The notes under the pieces were generated by a model. It had not been told where the DNA came from, made no database searches, and saw only the letters and a list, made by a program, of their open reading frames with translations. A DNA stretch of 12,813 nt, from positions 1 to 12,813 of the forward strand of contig JAIXYD010000160.1 of NCBI GenBank assembly GCA_027490415.1, written 5' to 3'. Positions 1-10,437 of the stretch are shown one piece after another. How positions within the stretch are numbered: the stretch's first letter is position 1; every line of letters begins with the position of its first letter. The position numbers and the translations under genes are program-made. Source of the stretch: Streptomycetaceae bacterium (GTDB taxonomy: Bacteria; Actinomycetota; Actinomycetes; Nanopelagicales; Nanopelagicaceae).

Positions 1-665
1 GTTAGTAGAACTTCACCAAGTGTGCGGCCAAATTCAGTGCTGTGCGCGGTGATGTCAATTTTGTGCGTTGCAAGTATATGGCGAACGAGTGAGAATCCAT
101 TTGCATGAATTCCAGATGCTGGCATCGCAATCAACACATCGCCTGACTTAACGCGATGTGCACCTAGTTGCAGGTGAGCATCGACTACTCCAGTTGCTGC
201 ACCTGCGATATCAAACTCGTCTTCGCCAAGTAAGCCCGGGTGTTCTGCAGTTTCACCACCGACAAGTGCGGTGCCTGCTTTTTCGCATCCGCGTGCGATT
301 CCAGCGACAATTGCGGCAATGCGTTCTGGGATTACTTTTCCGACTGCAATGTAATCTGTCATAAAGAGTGGTTCGGCTCCGCAGACAACTAAATCATCGA
401 CCACCATCGCAACAAGATCTTCACCGATCGTGTCGTACTTTCCGAGGATTCGAGCAATCTCTGTCTTAGTGCCGACCCCATCAGTTGATGTTGCGAGAAG
501 TGGTTTCTGCATGGTCTTCATCGCACTGGCATCAAAGAGACCAGCAAATCCACCAATGCCACCAACAACTTCTTTGCGAGATGCTTTTGCAATCGATGCC
601 TTCATCAACTCAACGGCGCGATCGCCTGCATCAATATCTACACCTGCATCTTTATATGTGCTCAT
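1..665 (-). CDS. purM: Phosphoribosylformylglycinamidine cyclo-ligase (AIR synthetase), 3' end cut off by the window
   Basis: PurM closes the imidazole ring: FGAM + ATP gives AIR, the fifth step of de novo purine synthesis, in the cytoplasm. Reading the minus strand from the ATG at 665-663 gives 221 uninterrupted codons to the window edge; the family is usually about 340-350 residues, so about the last third is missing. Visible family motifs are STDGVGTK (60-67), the acidic DDLVVCGAEPLF stretch (90-101), GGETAEHPG (136-144) and the ASGIHANGFSLVR segment (183-195), which belong to the AIR-synthase N-terminal domain and the start of the C-terminal domain. The start is fixed by a 4-base ATGA overlap with the purF stop, so translation is probably coupled to purF. 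No frame damage is seen. Identification is firm; only completeness is unknown. Confidence 0.96.
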   Translation of the reverse strand, partial: MSTYKDAGVDIDAGDRAVELMKASIAKASRKEVVGGIGGFAGLFDASAMKTMQKPLLATSTDGVGTKTEIARILGKYDTIGEDLVAMVVDDLVVCGAEPLFMTDYIAVGKVIPERIAAIVAGIARGCEKAGTALVGGETAEHPGLLGEDEFDIAGAATGVVDAHLQLGAHRVKSGDVLIAMPASGIHANGFSLVRHILATHKIDITAHSTEFGRTLGEVLL

Positions 666-2131
666 GGGTTTTGATCCAATATCTCCAAGCGCAATTTACC
701 TTCTGAAAGATCTGTCGGGATAGCGATTGGATATTGCCCTGTAAAGCAAGCCGTACATAGCTTTTCGGCCGGTACATGGGTGGCCTCGATAAGACCCTCA
801 GCGCTGACGTATCCCAATGAATCAGCACCGATGGACCTACGAATCTCTTCTACCTCGAGACCGCTAGCGATGAGCTCTGCACGAGTTGCAAAATCGATGC
901 CATAGAAACATGGCCACTTCACGGGAGGACTTGAGATACGCACGTGAATTTCGAGCGCACCTGCTTCACGCAACATACGAACAATTGCGCGCTGGGTGTT
1001 TCCGCGCACGATTGAATCATCAACGACAACTATTCGTTTACCTTCGATAATCTCGCGCAAAGGATTGAGTTTGAGACGAATTCCAAGTTGTCTAATTGTT
1101 TGTGACGGCTGAATAAATGTGCGGCCAACGTAAGAGTTCTTTACAAGTCCCAGCCCATAAGGAATTCCTGATTCTTGGGCATAACCAATTGCGGCGGGAG
1201 TTCCAGATTCAGGAACTGGAATTACTAGATCTGCTTTCACTGGTGCTTCGATGGCGAGTTTCTTTCCAATTCGAACTCGAGTGGCATGCACGCTCTGTCC
1301 AGCAATTGAAGTATCTGGACGAGCAAGATAAACATATTCAAAGATGCAACCCTTGGGTTCGGGCACTGCCCACATCTGTGACCGAATTCCATCTTCATTA
1401 ATAATCAAAAATTCACCTGGCTCAACTTCGCGAACAAAGGCGGCACCGACGATATCGAGGGCTGCAGATTCAGAAGCTACGACCCAACCGCGTTCGAGTT
1501 TTCCAATAACAAGTGGACGAACGCCATGACGATCGCGTGCTGCATACAAAGTGCGTTCATCCATGAAGACAAGCGAGAATGCACCTTGCAACAAAGGCAA
1601 TACGGCCAGCGCACTTGCCTCAACATTTTTCTCATGCTGAAGACCAATGAGTGCTGTCATGATTTCGGTATCTGTTGTTGCGCCGCGTTCATTTTTTGCT
1701 GGTGGCTCAAGTTTGGCCACCATTTCGGCAAGATCACCGGTATTGGTTAAGTTGCCATTGTGGGCTAAAGCCAGTGTTCCGTACTTAGTTGGGCGCAAGG
1801 TTGGCTGGGCGTTTACCCAGGTACTTGATCCAGTCGTGCTGTATCGCGTGTGACCGATCGCAAGATCTCCAGGAAGTGTTGCCAAATCGGATTCAGTAAA
1901 TACTTGTGACACAAGACCCATATCTTTAAAGACCACGATGCGATCACCATCAGATGTTGCAATACCAGCAGATTCTGTACCGCGGTGCTGCAGTGCGTAG
2001 AGCCCATAGAAAGTTAGCTTTGCAACTTCTTCATCTGGTGCCCAAACACCAAAGACGCCGCATGCATCTTGTGGTCCTTTATCATCACCGGGGTAGTTGT
2101 GATTGAGTAATCCATCGGCACGACGACTCAT
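662..2131 (-). CDS. purF: Amidophosphoribosyltransferase (glutamine PRPP amidotransferase), Fe-S cluster type
   Basis: PurF performs the committed step: PRPP + glutamine gives 5-phosphoribosylamine. The 489-residue product has an Ntn-type glutaminase domain whose nucleophile should be Cys24 (DACGVFG), preceded by a 23-residue propeptide that must be cleaved. ALQHRGTESAGI (46-57), GHTRYST (93-99) and AHNGNLTN (123-130) belong to this domain. The phosphoribosyltransferase half carries the PRPP loop VVVDDSIVRGNT (368-379). Cys262, Cys408, Cys459 and Cys462 match the positions of the 4Fe-4S ligands of the Bacillus subtilis type, so an oxygen-sensitive cluster is expected. The E. coli type lacks both cluster and propeptide. 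The gene overlaps the SCP-2-like gene upstream and purM downstream by 4 bases each. The family is known for feedback inhibition by purine nucleotides; nothing in the sequence departs from that. Confidence 0.97.
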   Translation of the reverse strand: MSRRADGLLNHNYPGDDKGPQDACGVFGVWAPDEEVAKLTFYGLYALQHRGTESAGIATSDGDRIVVFKDMGLVSQVFTESDLATLPGDLAIGHTRYSTTGSSTWVNAQPTLRPTKYGTLALAHNGNLTNTGDLAEMVAKLEPPAKNERGATTDTEIMTALIGLQHEKNVEASALAVLPLLQGAFSLVFMDERTLYAARDRHGVRPLVIGKLERGWVVASESAALDIVGAAFVREVEPGEFLIINEDGIRSQMWAVPEPKGCIFEYVYLARPDTSIAGQSVHATRVRIGKKLAIEAPVKADLVIPVPESGTPAAIGYAQESGIPYGLGLVKNSYVGRTFIQPSQTIRQLGIRLKLNPLREIIEGKRIVVVDDSIVRGNTQRAIVRMLREAGALEIHVRISSPPVKWPCFYGIDFATRAELIASGLEVEEIRRSIGADSLGYVSAEGLIEATHVPAEKLCTACFTGQYPIAIPTDLSEGKLRLEILDQNP

Positions 2132-2430
2132 GAGGAGATCCTATTCGTAAGCGGTAGAAGCGCAGATAGATCGGCGCGCGCACCGGATGCATTTACTAAA
2201 CCTTCACTGAGTGCATCGGCCCATTTCTTCTCACCGTTCACAAGAGCCAACCAAGTCTGTGCATCCATCTCGATCACATTCGGTGGTGTGCCACGCGTAT
2301 GTGTTGGACCTTCACCGCATTGCACAGCTGCATAAGGTGGAATTCGAACCTCAATCGCACGACCAGGTGAAAGGCGCACTAGTTCTGCCAGTGATGTCTT
2401 TACCTGTTCGAGGATTATGGGATCGCGCAT
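2128..2430 (-). CDS. Small SCP-2-like protein (actinobacterial 'sterol carrier family protein')
   Basis: This 100-residue protein has no signal peptide or membrane segment. The central stretch VQCGEGPTHTRGTPPNVIEMD (about 36-56), then TWLALVNGEKKWADAL (59-74) and ASGARADLSALLPL (81-94), match what I remember of the actinobacterial SCP-2-like family usually named 'sterol carrier family protein' and often found beside purF. The biochemical function is unknown. The SCP-2 fold has a hydrophobic pocket, but sterol binding is not shown by this sequence. The gene starts 2 bases after the purL stop, without a good Shine-Dalgarno sequence, and ends in a 4-base ATGA overlap with purF. It is therefore almost certainly co-translated with purine enzymes, which suggests a role tied to purine synthesis or its regulation (inference). 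Family assignment is good; function is open. Confidence 0.85.
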   Translation of the reverse strand: MRDPIILEQVKTSLAELVRLSPGRAIEVRIPPYAAVQCGEGPTHTRGTPPNVIEMDAQTWLALVNGEKKWADALSEGLVNASGARADLSALLPLTNRISS

Positions 2431-2432
2431 GA

Positions 2433-4658
2433 TTATCCAAAGAGTTTCTGGAAGGTGGATGTATGTGCGGTGCGTAGTTCGGTAAGTGAAATCTCTACAT
2501 CATTGATGATGAGGGAATCTCCACCAGTTGTTCCAAGATAAGTCAGTGGGATATCACCCGCTGCTTCCTTTAGCATCGCCGACTTTGACGCTTCTACGGC
2601 GACAACAACTCGACCAGGGGTTTCAACAAGTAAAGTGATTCCAGGATTTGCCAAGGTAATCCTTGCACCAACGTTGTAACGTAAAACCATTTCTGTGAGC
2701 GAGGCTGTGAGTCCACCCTGGCTCAAGTCATGAGCTGCGGTGAAAATATTCTCGGTGCGGCCCTTAACCAAGAGCTTGATCAGGCGCATTTCACGCTGCA
2801 AATCAGCAGTTGGTGCCTGTCCCCCGCGCATACCGTGTAGGTATGCCCATTCAGAACCAGATAAGTTCTCATCACTTGCGCCAATTAAATAAAGTTCAAG
2901 TCCAGCGCGATCAAAACTCATAGGTGTTCGCGTTCGAACATCATCAATGACGCCAAGAACACCAATAACAGGTGTTGGCAGAATCGCAACACCACCGGTT
3001 TGGTTATAGAAAGAAACGTTTCCGCCTGTCACTGGAAGACCCATCTCAAGACATCCGTCTGCAAGACCGCGCACGGTTTCTGCAAATTGCCACATCACTC
3101 CTGGATCTTCAGGCGATCCAAAGTTTAGACAATTTGTTACCGCAAGTGGGATCGCGCCAGCTGTTGCAATATTGCGTGATGCTTCAGCCAGTGCCAACTT
3201 TGCGCCTTCGTATGGGTTGAGGTACGACCAGTTTGCATTTGCATCGGTAGCTACTGCGACACCGAGATGAGTCTTTTCATCAATACGTACCATTCCAGAA
3301 TCATCTGGTTGTGATTGAACTGTGTTTCCCTGAACATAGCGGTCGTATTGATTAGTGACCCAACTCTTATCTGCCAAGTTAGGAGTTGCCGCCATCATCA
3401 AAATAGCATCTTTGATTTCTTGTGCAGTCTGTGGAATGACAGGATTAATTACCTCGGCATTGACGCGTGCAATATACGCCGGCTCGGCTAATGGTCGGGA
3501 GTAAACCGGGCCTTCGTGTGCAACTGTGCGTGGAGGAACATCCACAATGATTTCACCATGCCATGTGATTTCAAGACGATCGCCATCTGTTACTTCACCA
3601 ATAACTGTGACGGTGACATCCCACTTCTTACAGATTTCCAGGAAGCGATCGATCTTGCTCGGCTCAACAATTGCGCACATGCGCTCTTGTGACTCGGACA
3701 TCAAAATTTCTTCTGGAGATAGCGTTGCATCTCGCAGTGGAACCCTGTCTAACTCGACCTTCATTCCGCCGCTGCCACCTGAAGCTAGCTCGCTAGTGGC
3801 ACAAGATAAGCCTGCTCCGCCTAGATCTTGGATGCCTACAACGAGATCTTCCGCGAATATCTCAAGTGAGCACTCAATAAGAACTTTCTCTACAAAGGGA
3901 TCTCCTACTTGTACTGCAGGGCGCTTTGCCGGACCTGTTGCTTCGAAAGTTTCTGAAGCTAGTACAGAAACGCCACCGATTCCATCGCCTCCGGTCTTTG
4001 CACCGTAAAGCACAACAAGATTTCCCGCCCCCGCTGCCTTAGCCAATTTGATGTCGCTATGTTTCATCACTCCTACGCAGAGTGCGTTGACAAGCGGATT
4101 GCCTAAATAAGTTTCATCAAAGACAACTTCTCCACCAATATTTGGTAGACCTAGACAGTTTCCATATCCGCCGACTCCAGCGATGACACCAGGTAAAACG
4201 CGACGTGTATCAGGTGCATCGGCAGGACCAAATCGAAGTGGATCCATCACTGCAATCGGACGTGCACCCATTGTCAAAATGTCGCGGACGATTCCGCCGA
4301 CACCGGTTGCAGCACCTTGGTAGGGCTCGATAAAGGATGGGTGGTTATGAGATTCGACTTTAAAGGTCACCGCATACCCTTGACCGACATCTACAACGCC
4401 AGCGTTTTCACCGATGCCCACAAGAAGTGCATCTGACTTAACTGCCTTATCGCCAAATTGTTTGAGATGAACCTTCGATGATTTATATGAACAATGTTCA
4501 GACCACATCACTGAGTACATGGCTAACTCTGATGATGTTGGGCGGCGACCTAAAATTTCTTTAATGCGAGCGTACTCATCACTCTTGAGACCGAGTTCGG
4601 CAAAAGGTTGAGGGGTATCGGGGTTATTGGTAGCAAGTGCAACGGTATCGAGCGCCAT
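2433..4658 (-). CDS. purL: Phosphoribosylformylglycinamidine synthase, synthetase subunit (small-type PurL)
   Basis: PurL uses ATP and ammonia to convert FGAR to FGAM. At 741 residues it is the small form, which works as a complex with PurQ (glutaminase) and PurS, unlike the roughly 1300-residue fused enzyme of E. coli. Motifs include [18 protein letters not shown] (51-68, with His55), [22 protein letters not shown] (101-122) and an LSQGGL segment in the second half, consistent with the two tandem AIR-synthase-like halves of the family. The ATG at 4658-4656 overlaps the purQ stop by one base (TAATG). The stop is 2 bases before the next gene, the SCP-2-like protein. The reading frame is intact throughout. 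Long antisense open frames over this gene are shadows. Confidence 0.97.
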   Translation of the reverse strand: MALDTVALATNNPDTPQPFAELGLKSDEYARIKEILGRRPTSSELAMYSVMWSEHCSYKSSKVHLKQFGDKAVKSDALLVGIGENAGVVDVGQGYAVTFKVESHNHPSFIEPYQGAATGVGGIVRDILTMGARPIAVMDPLRFGPADAPDTRRVLPGVIAGVGGYGNCLGLPNIGGEVVFDETYLGNPLVNALCVGVMKHSDIKLAKAAGAGNLVVLYGAKTGGDGIGGVSVLASETFEATGPAKRPAVQVGDPFVEKVLIECSLEIFAEDLVVGIQDLGGAGLSCATSELASGGSGGMKVELDRVPLRDATLSPEEILMSESQERMCAIVEPSKIDRFLEICKKWDVTVTVIGEVTDGDRLEITWHGEIIVDVPPRTVAHEGPVYSRPLAEPAYIARVNAEVINPVIPQTAQEIKDAILMMAATPNLADKSWVTNQYDRYVQGNTVQSQPDDSGMVRIDEKTHLGVAVATDANANWSYLNPYEGAKLALAEASRNIATAGAIPLAVTNCLNFGSPEDPGVMWQFAETVRGLADGCLEMGLPVTGGNVSFYNQTGGVAILPTPVIGVLGVIDDVRTRTPMSFDRAGLELYLIGASDENLSGSEWAYLHGMRGGQAPTADLQREMRLIKLLVKGRTENIFTAAHDLSQGGLTASLTEMVLRYNVGARITLANPGITLLVETPGRVVVAVEASKSAMLKEAAGDIPLTYLGTTGGDSLIINDVEISLTELRTAHTSTFQKLFG

Positions 4659-5326
4659 TACTTCACCATCGCCTTCAAGACCGATGTAAAGAAACCAAGG
4701 CCATCGCTACTTGGACCTGTAAGAGTTTCAATTGCGTGTTCTGGATGGGGCATTAGCCCGACGATGTTTCCACGCTCATTTGTAATGCCTGCAATCAAAT
4801 TACGTGATCCGTTGGGATTCTCGCCTACATAACGGGCAACAATGCGACCTTCACTTTCTAGCTGCGCCAGAGTGTGATCATCGCATTGGAAAGACCCTTC
4901 ACCATTTTTTAACGGAATGAGAATCTCTTGCCCCTTGGTGTAATCAGAAGTCCACGCGGTCGAATTGTTCTCAATGACAAGTTTCTGATCGCGGCAGAGA
5001 AAGTGAAGATCTTTATTGCGAGTGAGAGCGCCAGGTAGAAGATGTGCCTCACACAAAACTTGGAATCCATTACAGATTCCTAGCAAGGGCATTCCACCAT
5101 TAGCTGCATCAATAACTTTTGTCATTACTGGTGCAAAGCGACTGATTGCACCACAGCGAAGGTAATCACCATATGAAAATCCACCTGGCAAGATCACCGC
5201 ATCTACACCTTTAAGGTCTGCCTCGTCGTGCCACAGTGATATCGCAGTAGTACCGGCCACAGAGGCGGCACGCAATGCATCTCGATCATCGAGAGTGCCA
5301 GGAAAAGTGATGACACCTACCTTCAT
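4658..5326 (-). CDS. purQ: Phosphoribosylformylglycinamidine synthase, glutaminase subunit
   Basis: PurQ is the class I glutamine amidotransferase that releases ammonia for PurL. The 222-residue product opens with [16 protein letters not shown], has the oxyanion region [15 protein letters not shown] (46-60), the nucleophile elbow GICNGFQ with Cys85, and the remaining triad residues His194 and Glu196 in PHPEHAIE. Length and triad are normal for the stand-alone subunit. Its ATG forms a 4-base ATGA overlap with the purS stop, and its own stop overlaps the purL start by one base. PurS, PurQ and PurL are thus read consecutively, as suits subunits of one complex. Confidence 0.97.
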   Translation of the reverse strand: MKVGVITFPGTLDDRDALRAASVAGTTAISLWHDEADLKGVDAVILPGGFSYGDYLRCGAISRFAPVMTKVIDAANGGMPLLGICNGFQVLCEAHLLPGALTRNKDLHFLCRDQKLVIENNSTAWTSDYTKGQEILIPLKNGEGSFQCDDHTLAQLESEGRIVARYVGENPNGSRNLIAGITNERGNIVGLMPHPEHAIETLTGPSSDGLGFFTSVLKAMVK

Positions 5327-5568
5327 GCTTGTACCTTTACTACATAGGTTTCAATGACTGGGTTTGCGAGAAGTGTTGCTGCAGCTTTTTCGATATCAGC
5401 CATCTGTGCCGCAGTTGGCGTTCCTTCTACTTCGATTTCAAATCTCTTACCTTGACGAACACTCTTTGCAAAGGTAAATCCAAGACGGGGAAGAGCTGCA
5501 CCCACTGCAACACCTTGTGGATCTAAAATCTCTGGCTTGAGCATTACTTCTACAACGATGATCGCCAT
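5323..5568 (-). CDS. purS: Phosphoribosylformylglycinamidine synthase, PurS subunit
   Basis: PurS is the small dimeric partner that holds PurL and PurQ together and helps ammonia transfer. The product begins [19 protein letters not shown], the classic PurS opening, and continues with [13 protein letters not shown] and a C-terminal NPVIETYVV strand. Two in-frame ATGs lie two codons apart (5574 and 5568). The Shine-Dalgarno sequence AAAGGGGA (5582-5575) nearly touches the first but sits 7 bases from its GGGG core to the second. I therefore chose the second ATG, giving 81 residues; the longer form would be 83. The stop overlaps the purQ start by 4 bases. The gap to purC is 18 bases and holds only this ribosome-binding site. 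Confidence 0.93.
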   Translation of the reverse strand: MAIIVVEVMLKPEILDPQGVAVGAALPRLGFTFAKSVRQGKRFEIEVEGTPTAAQMADIEKAAATLLANPVIETYVVKVQA

Positions 5569-5574
5569 TTTCAT

Positions 5575-5582
5575 TCCCCTTT
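5575..5582 (-). promoter_or_regulatory. Shine-Dalgarno sequence of purS (decides the start)
   Basis: The minus strand reads AAAGGGGA directly before the first of two purS ATGs. Spacing from the GGGG core is 1 base to the first ATG and 7 bases to the second, which favours the second. Confidence 0.7.
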
Positions 5583-5586
5583 GGAT

Positions 5587-6453
5587 TTAGAACTTACTGC
5601 CGGTGATTGTGTAATACGCCTGGTGGTATCGCTGCGCAGTTTTTTCGATGATCTCTGCGGGCAATTCTGGTGGCGGGCTCTTCTTATCCCAGCCTGATGA
5701 TGTGAGGTAATCGCGGACAAATTGCTTATCAAAGGATGCGCCAGGATTAGTTGCATCCCAAAAGCGTGAAGAATCAGGTGTCAGAGCTTCATCCCCGAGG
5801 GTGATCTCGCCACTGTCATCGAGGCCGAATTCAAATTTTGTATCAGCCAAAATAATCCCGCGAGATGAAGCAAATTCTGCAGCGGTTGCATACAGCTTTA
5901 ATGTGTATTCGCGCAGCGATTCAGCGTGGTCTTTCCCCACGATCGCAGCGGCAGAATTAAAATCGATATTGATGTCGTGATCGCCGATGGCAGCTTTTGT
6001 TGCAGGAGTGAAAATTGGAGTTGGAAGTTGCGATCCATCAACTAGGCCATCAGGGAGTTGAATTCCGCAGACTTTCTTATCTGCTTGATATTCCTTAAGT
6101 CCGCTACCGGTGAGATATCCACGTGCTACACATTCGATCTCAAACATTTTTAGAGGCTTTACGATTACGGCTCGATCACTGACAGCAACTGGAACATCAT
6201 CGCTGATGATGTGGTTGCCAATAATGTCTTCTAGCAATTCAAACCAGAAGAGGGAGAGCTGAGTAAGGATTGCTCCTTTATCTGGAATTGTTGTCGGTAG
6301 TACCCAATCAAATGCGCTAATGCGATCGGATGCAACAAGAAGTATCTCGCCAGATTCATTTGTGTAGAGGTCGCGAACTTTTCCGGTGCGCAGGTGAGCC
6401 CACCCGGGAACCTGTGCTGCCGGCGGTGGACCGGCAAGGCCGAAGCCGCTCAC
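5587..6453 (-). CDS. purC: Phosphoribosylaminoimidazole-succinocarboxamide synthase (SAICAR synthetase)
   Basis: PurC ligates aspartate to CAIR with ATP to make SAICAR. The 288-residue protein has the N-terminal GKVRDLY (24-30), the ATP-loop region SDRISAFDWVLPTTIPDKG (42-60), VARGYLTGSGLKEY (109-122), the LPDGL...LPTPIFTPATKA segment (133-153), the signature ILADTKFEFG (201-210) and LGDEALTPDSSRFW (219-232). The start codon is GTG (6453-6451), overlapping the purB stop as GTGA. No Shine-Dalgarno sequence precedes it, so initiation probably depends on coupling to purB. The proline-rich first 15 residues are a little unusual, but GKVRDLY follows at the expected place and no ATG closer to the conserved start is available. 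Confidence 0.96.
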   Translation of the reverse strand: MSGFGLAGPPPAAQVPGWAHLRTGKVRDLYTNESGEILLVASDRISAFDWVLPTTIPDKGAILTQLSLFWFELLEDIIGNHIISDDVPVAVSDRAVIVKPLKMFEIECVARGYLTGSGLKEYQADKKVCGIQLPDGLVDGSQLPTPIFTPATKAAIGDHDINIDFNSAAAIVGKDHAESLREYTLKLYATAAEFASSRGIILADTKFEFGLDDSGEITLGDEALTPDSSRFWDATNPGASFDKQFVRDYLTSSGWDKKSPPPELPAEIIEKTAQRYHQAYYTITGSKF

Positions 6454-7853
6454 CGAATAGAGCCGGGTTTGTACTGCGCTGCGGCAGGATGCGCGGATGT
6501 AATCGCCTCAATGCGACTGACAACTCGAGCAATGTGCTGGCGAGCATCGCCAGTAAATTCAAGTGGTGCACTAATCAATTGATCCAGTGCGCTTCTATCG
6601 AGTGGAATTCGAGAATCTGCTGCGAGTGCATCGAGCATCGAATTTGCCTGACCTTCGCGCATTGCAAGAGCTGCCTTAACAGCGTGCTCCTTAATTACTT
6701 CATGTGCGACTTCACGACCCACACCAGCTTTAACTGCTGCCATCAAAATCTTTGTGGTTGCAAGAAACGGTAGGTAGCGCTCAAGTTCTGCTGCAATTAC
6801 TGCTGGAAATGCTCCGAATTCGTTAAGAACAGTCAAGGTTGTTTCAAGTAAGCCATCCATTGCATAGAAGGCATCAGCGATTGCTACGCGGCGAACAACG
6901 CTGCATGAGACATCGCCTTCATTCCATTGATCTCCTGCAAGTTCAGAGACCATGGATGAATATCCGCGAAGGATTACCGCAAGACCATTAATACGTTCGC
7001 ATGAGCGTGTATTCATCTTGTGTGGCATCGCAGAAGATCCGACTTGGCCCTGCTTGAAACCTTCAGTAACTAGTTCAGCACCTGCCATCAATCGAATTGA
7101 GGTTGCGAGTGAAGATGGTGCAGCTGCAAGTTGTACCAGCGTTGTCAGCACATCGTAATCAAATGACCGCGGATAGATCTGACCAGTGGAATCAAGTACG
7201 CGAGAGAACCCTAGCTCGGCTGCAACCTTTTCCTCGAGTAAGTTATGTGCCTCAGATGAACCCAGGAGATCAATCGAATCTTGGGCAGTCCCCACAGGTC
7301 CCTTGATTCCGCGCATCGGATAGCGCTCTTGAAGAGCAACTAGGCGTTCGTAGGCGAAAAGGAGCTCTTCTGCTGCACTCGCAAAGCGTTTGCCTAATGT
7401 AGTGATCTGCGCAGGAACATTATGTGATCGCCCTGCGATTGGTTGGTCTGCATAGAGTGCAGCTTTTGCCGCCATAGCTGCCAAAGTTGCTATGACTTTT
7501 TCTCCGATGAGATCTAAACCATTTTTAATTTGGAGCGCTTCAATGTTTTCGGTGAGATCGCGACTTGTCATTCCTGCATGGATTGCCTCGTGTCCAGCGA
7601 GAGCATTGAATTCTTCAATGCGAGCTTTGACATCATGGCGCGTAACCTTTTCGCGAGCGTCGATCGATGCAAGATCTACCTTTGTAATGACTTTTTCATA
7701 ATCTGCGATTACTGAGTCAGAAATTGCATGGCCTAGGGCTGACTGCGCGCGAGCAACTGCGATCCACAACTTTCGCTCTGCAATGATCTTCTCTTCAGGG
7801 GCGAAGATGGCGCGCATCTGCGCAGATGCATAACGGTTAGCTAATACGCTCAC
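6450..7853 (-). CDS. purB: Adenylosuccinate lyase
   Basis: PurB removes fumarate from SAICAR (giving AICAR) and from adenylosuccinate (giving AMP), so it serves both the common pathway and the AMP branch. The 467-residue product belongs to the fumarase/aspartase superfamily: TRHDVKA (71-77), HAGMTSRD (92-99), GRSHNVPAQ (141-149, with the likely catalytic His144) and the signature loop GSSAMPHKMN (272-281). The start is GTG at 7853-7851, preceded by AAGGGAG 9 bases upstream. This is one of the clear ribosome-binding sites in the cluster. An ATG 8 bases further upstream is out of frame and hits a stop at once. The stop overlaps purC by 4 bases; purD lies 18 bases upstream. Confidence 0.96.
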   Translation of the reverse strand: MSVLANRYASAQMRAIFAPEEKIIAERKLWIAVARAQSALGHAISDSVIADYEKVITKVDLASIDAREKVTRHDVKARIEEFNALAGHEAIHAGMTSRDLTENIEALQIKNGLDLIGEKVIATLAAMAAKAALYADQPIAGRSHNVPAQITTLGKRFASAAEELLFAYERLVALQERYPMRGIKGPVGTAQDSIDLLGSSEAHNLLEEKVAAELGFSRVLDSTGQIYPRSFDYDVLTTLVQLAAAPSSLATSIRLMAGAELVTEGFKQGQVGSSAMPHKMNTRSCERINGLAVILRGYSSMVSELAGDQWNEGDVSCSVVRRVAIADAFYAMDGLLETTLTVLNEFGAFPAVIAAELERYLPFLATTKILMAAVKAGVGREVAHEVIKEHAVKAALAMREGQANSMLDALAADSRIPLDRSALDQLISAPLEFTGDARQHIARVVSRIEAITSAHPAAAQYKPGSIR

Positions 7854-7862
7854 TGGTGCATT

Positions 7863-7869
7863 CTCCCTT
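7863..7869 (-). promoter_or_regulatory. Shine-Dalgarno sequence of purB (supports the GTG start)
   Basis: The minus strand reads AAGGGAG, 9 bases before the GTG at 7853. This supports a GTG start where no in-frame ATG is available. Confidence 0.65.
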
Positions 7870-7871
7870 AC

Positions 7872-9116
7872 TTAATTCTCTACCTGGGCTAGCGACGCAA
7901 CCAGAGCGATATCACTTCGGTAGAAGGAGCCCTCGAGGTCGATGGTAGAAATCTGTGAATAGGCGCGGTGGCGGGCTGATTCGAGATCATTGCCGATTCC
8001 AGTCACTGACATAACGCGGCCACCACTTGAGATTAGAGATCCATCACGTTCGGCGGTGCCAGCATGGAAAATAATCGTCGATTCTTGAGATTCGGCAGGG
8101 GTTATCGGTAATCCGATAATCGGAGATTGCGGATATCCCTGCGATGCAAGAACGACAGTGACAGCTGATTCATCACGCCAGTGAAGTACTGTGTCATCAA
8201 GATCGCTTGTTGCTGCTTTGTAAAGTAAATCTGCAAGAGGAGTAACTAATCGTGGAATCAAAACTTGAGTTTCAGGATCACCAAAGCGCGCATTGAATTC
8301 AATCACTTTGAGTCCATTTTTTGTGAGAGCGAGTCCTGCATAGAGCAGACCAACAAATGGTGTTCCACGAGCTGCCATCTCTGCAACAACAGGTGCCAAT
8401 ACCTTCTCGTAAGTCTCTTCAACAATATCTGACGGCGCCCACGGAAGTGGTGAGTAAGCGCCCATGCCCCCAGTATTTGGCCCTTGATTATTGTCGAAGG
8501 CTCTCTTGAAATCTTGTGCTGGCTCCATGGCTAATACATTTCTGCCATCACAAATTCCAAAGAGTGAAATTTCTGGTCCGTCTAAATATTCTTCAATGAC
8601 AACTCGACCGCATGAAAGTGCATGAGCGAGAGCTTCAGAACGATCGTTAGTCACAACCACGCCTTTGCCCGCAGCTAAGCCATCATCTTTAACTACGTAT
8701 GGGGCTCCAAATGAATCGAGTGCTGATTCAATCTCAGATTGCAATGTGCAGGTAAAACTCTTTGCAGTTGGTACACCCGCATCGCGCATCACACCTTTTG
8801 CAAAATCTTTTGATCCTTCTAGCGCCGCTGCCGCTTTAGATGGACCAAACGTTGCAATTCCTGCAGCCCGTAAAACATCTGCTGCGCCGTTGACGAGGGG
8901 AACTTCTGGACCGATAACTACCAGTTCAACGCCAAGTGACTGCGCCAGGCTAAGAATTGCCTGATTATCAGTAATTGCAAGTGGATGGATCGTTGCGATC
9001 TCTGCGATTCCGGGATTGCCAGGTGCCACATGTAGTTCACTACACTTTTTATCTGCCTTGAGTCCTAGTGCGAGTGCGTGTTCGCGACCACCGCTTCCGA
9101 CTAGGAGGATTTTCAT
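7872..9116 (-). CDS. purD: Phosphoribosylamine-glycine ligase (GAR synthetase)
   Basis: PurD joins glycine to phosphoribosylamine with ATP, the second step of the pathway. The 414-residue protein starts with KILLVGSGGREHAL (2-15), carries the ATP-grasp segment VVKDDGLAAGKGVVV (141-155), EEYLDGPEISLFGICDG (175-191), QGPNTGGMGAYSP (211-223) and the metal/ATP-binding IEFNARFGDPETQ (272-284). Its length is slightly below the roughly 430 of E. coli but normal. The start lies only 3 bases after the purA stop and lacks a purine-rich Shine-Dalgarno sequence, so translation is probably coupled. No fusion to PurN or PurM is present, in contrast to eukaryotic forms. Confidence 0.96.
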   Translation of the reverse strand: MKILLVGSGGREHALALGLKADKKCSELHVAPGNPGIAEIATIHPLAITDNQAILSLAQSLGVELVVIGPEVPLVNGAADVLRAAGIATFGPSKAAAALEGSKDFAKGVMRDAGVPTAKSFTCTLQSEIESALDSFGAPYVVKDDGLAAGKGVVVTNDRSEALAHALSCGRVVIEEYLDGPEISLFGICDGRNVLAMEPAQDFKRAFDNNQGPNTGGMGAYSPLPWAPSDIVEETYEKVLAPVVAEMAARGTPFVGLLYAGLALTKNGLKVIEFNARFGDPETQVLIPRLVTPLADLLYKAATSDLDDTVLHWRDESAVTVVLASQGYPQSPIIGLPITPAESQESTIIFHAGTAERDGSLISSGGRVMSVTGIGNDLESARHRAYSQISTIDLEGSFYRSDIALVASLAQVEN

Positions 9117-9119
9117 GGT

Positions 9120-10424
<1,305 letters not shown>

Positions 10425-10437
10425 TTATGAAGCAATA

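Noticed and set aside
3526..4008. 160-codon open frame on the plus strand inside purL
   Set aside because: It lies wholly antisense to a well-conserved PurL region, has low-complexity Ser/Pro/Thr-rich composition and no recognisable family or ribosome-binding site.
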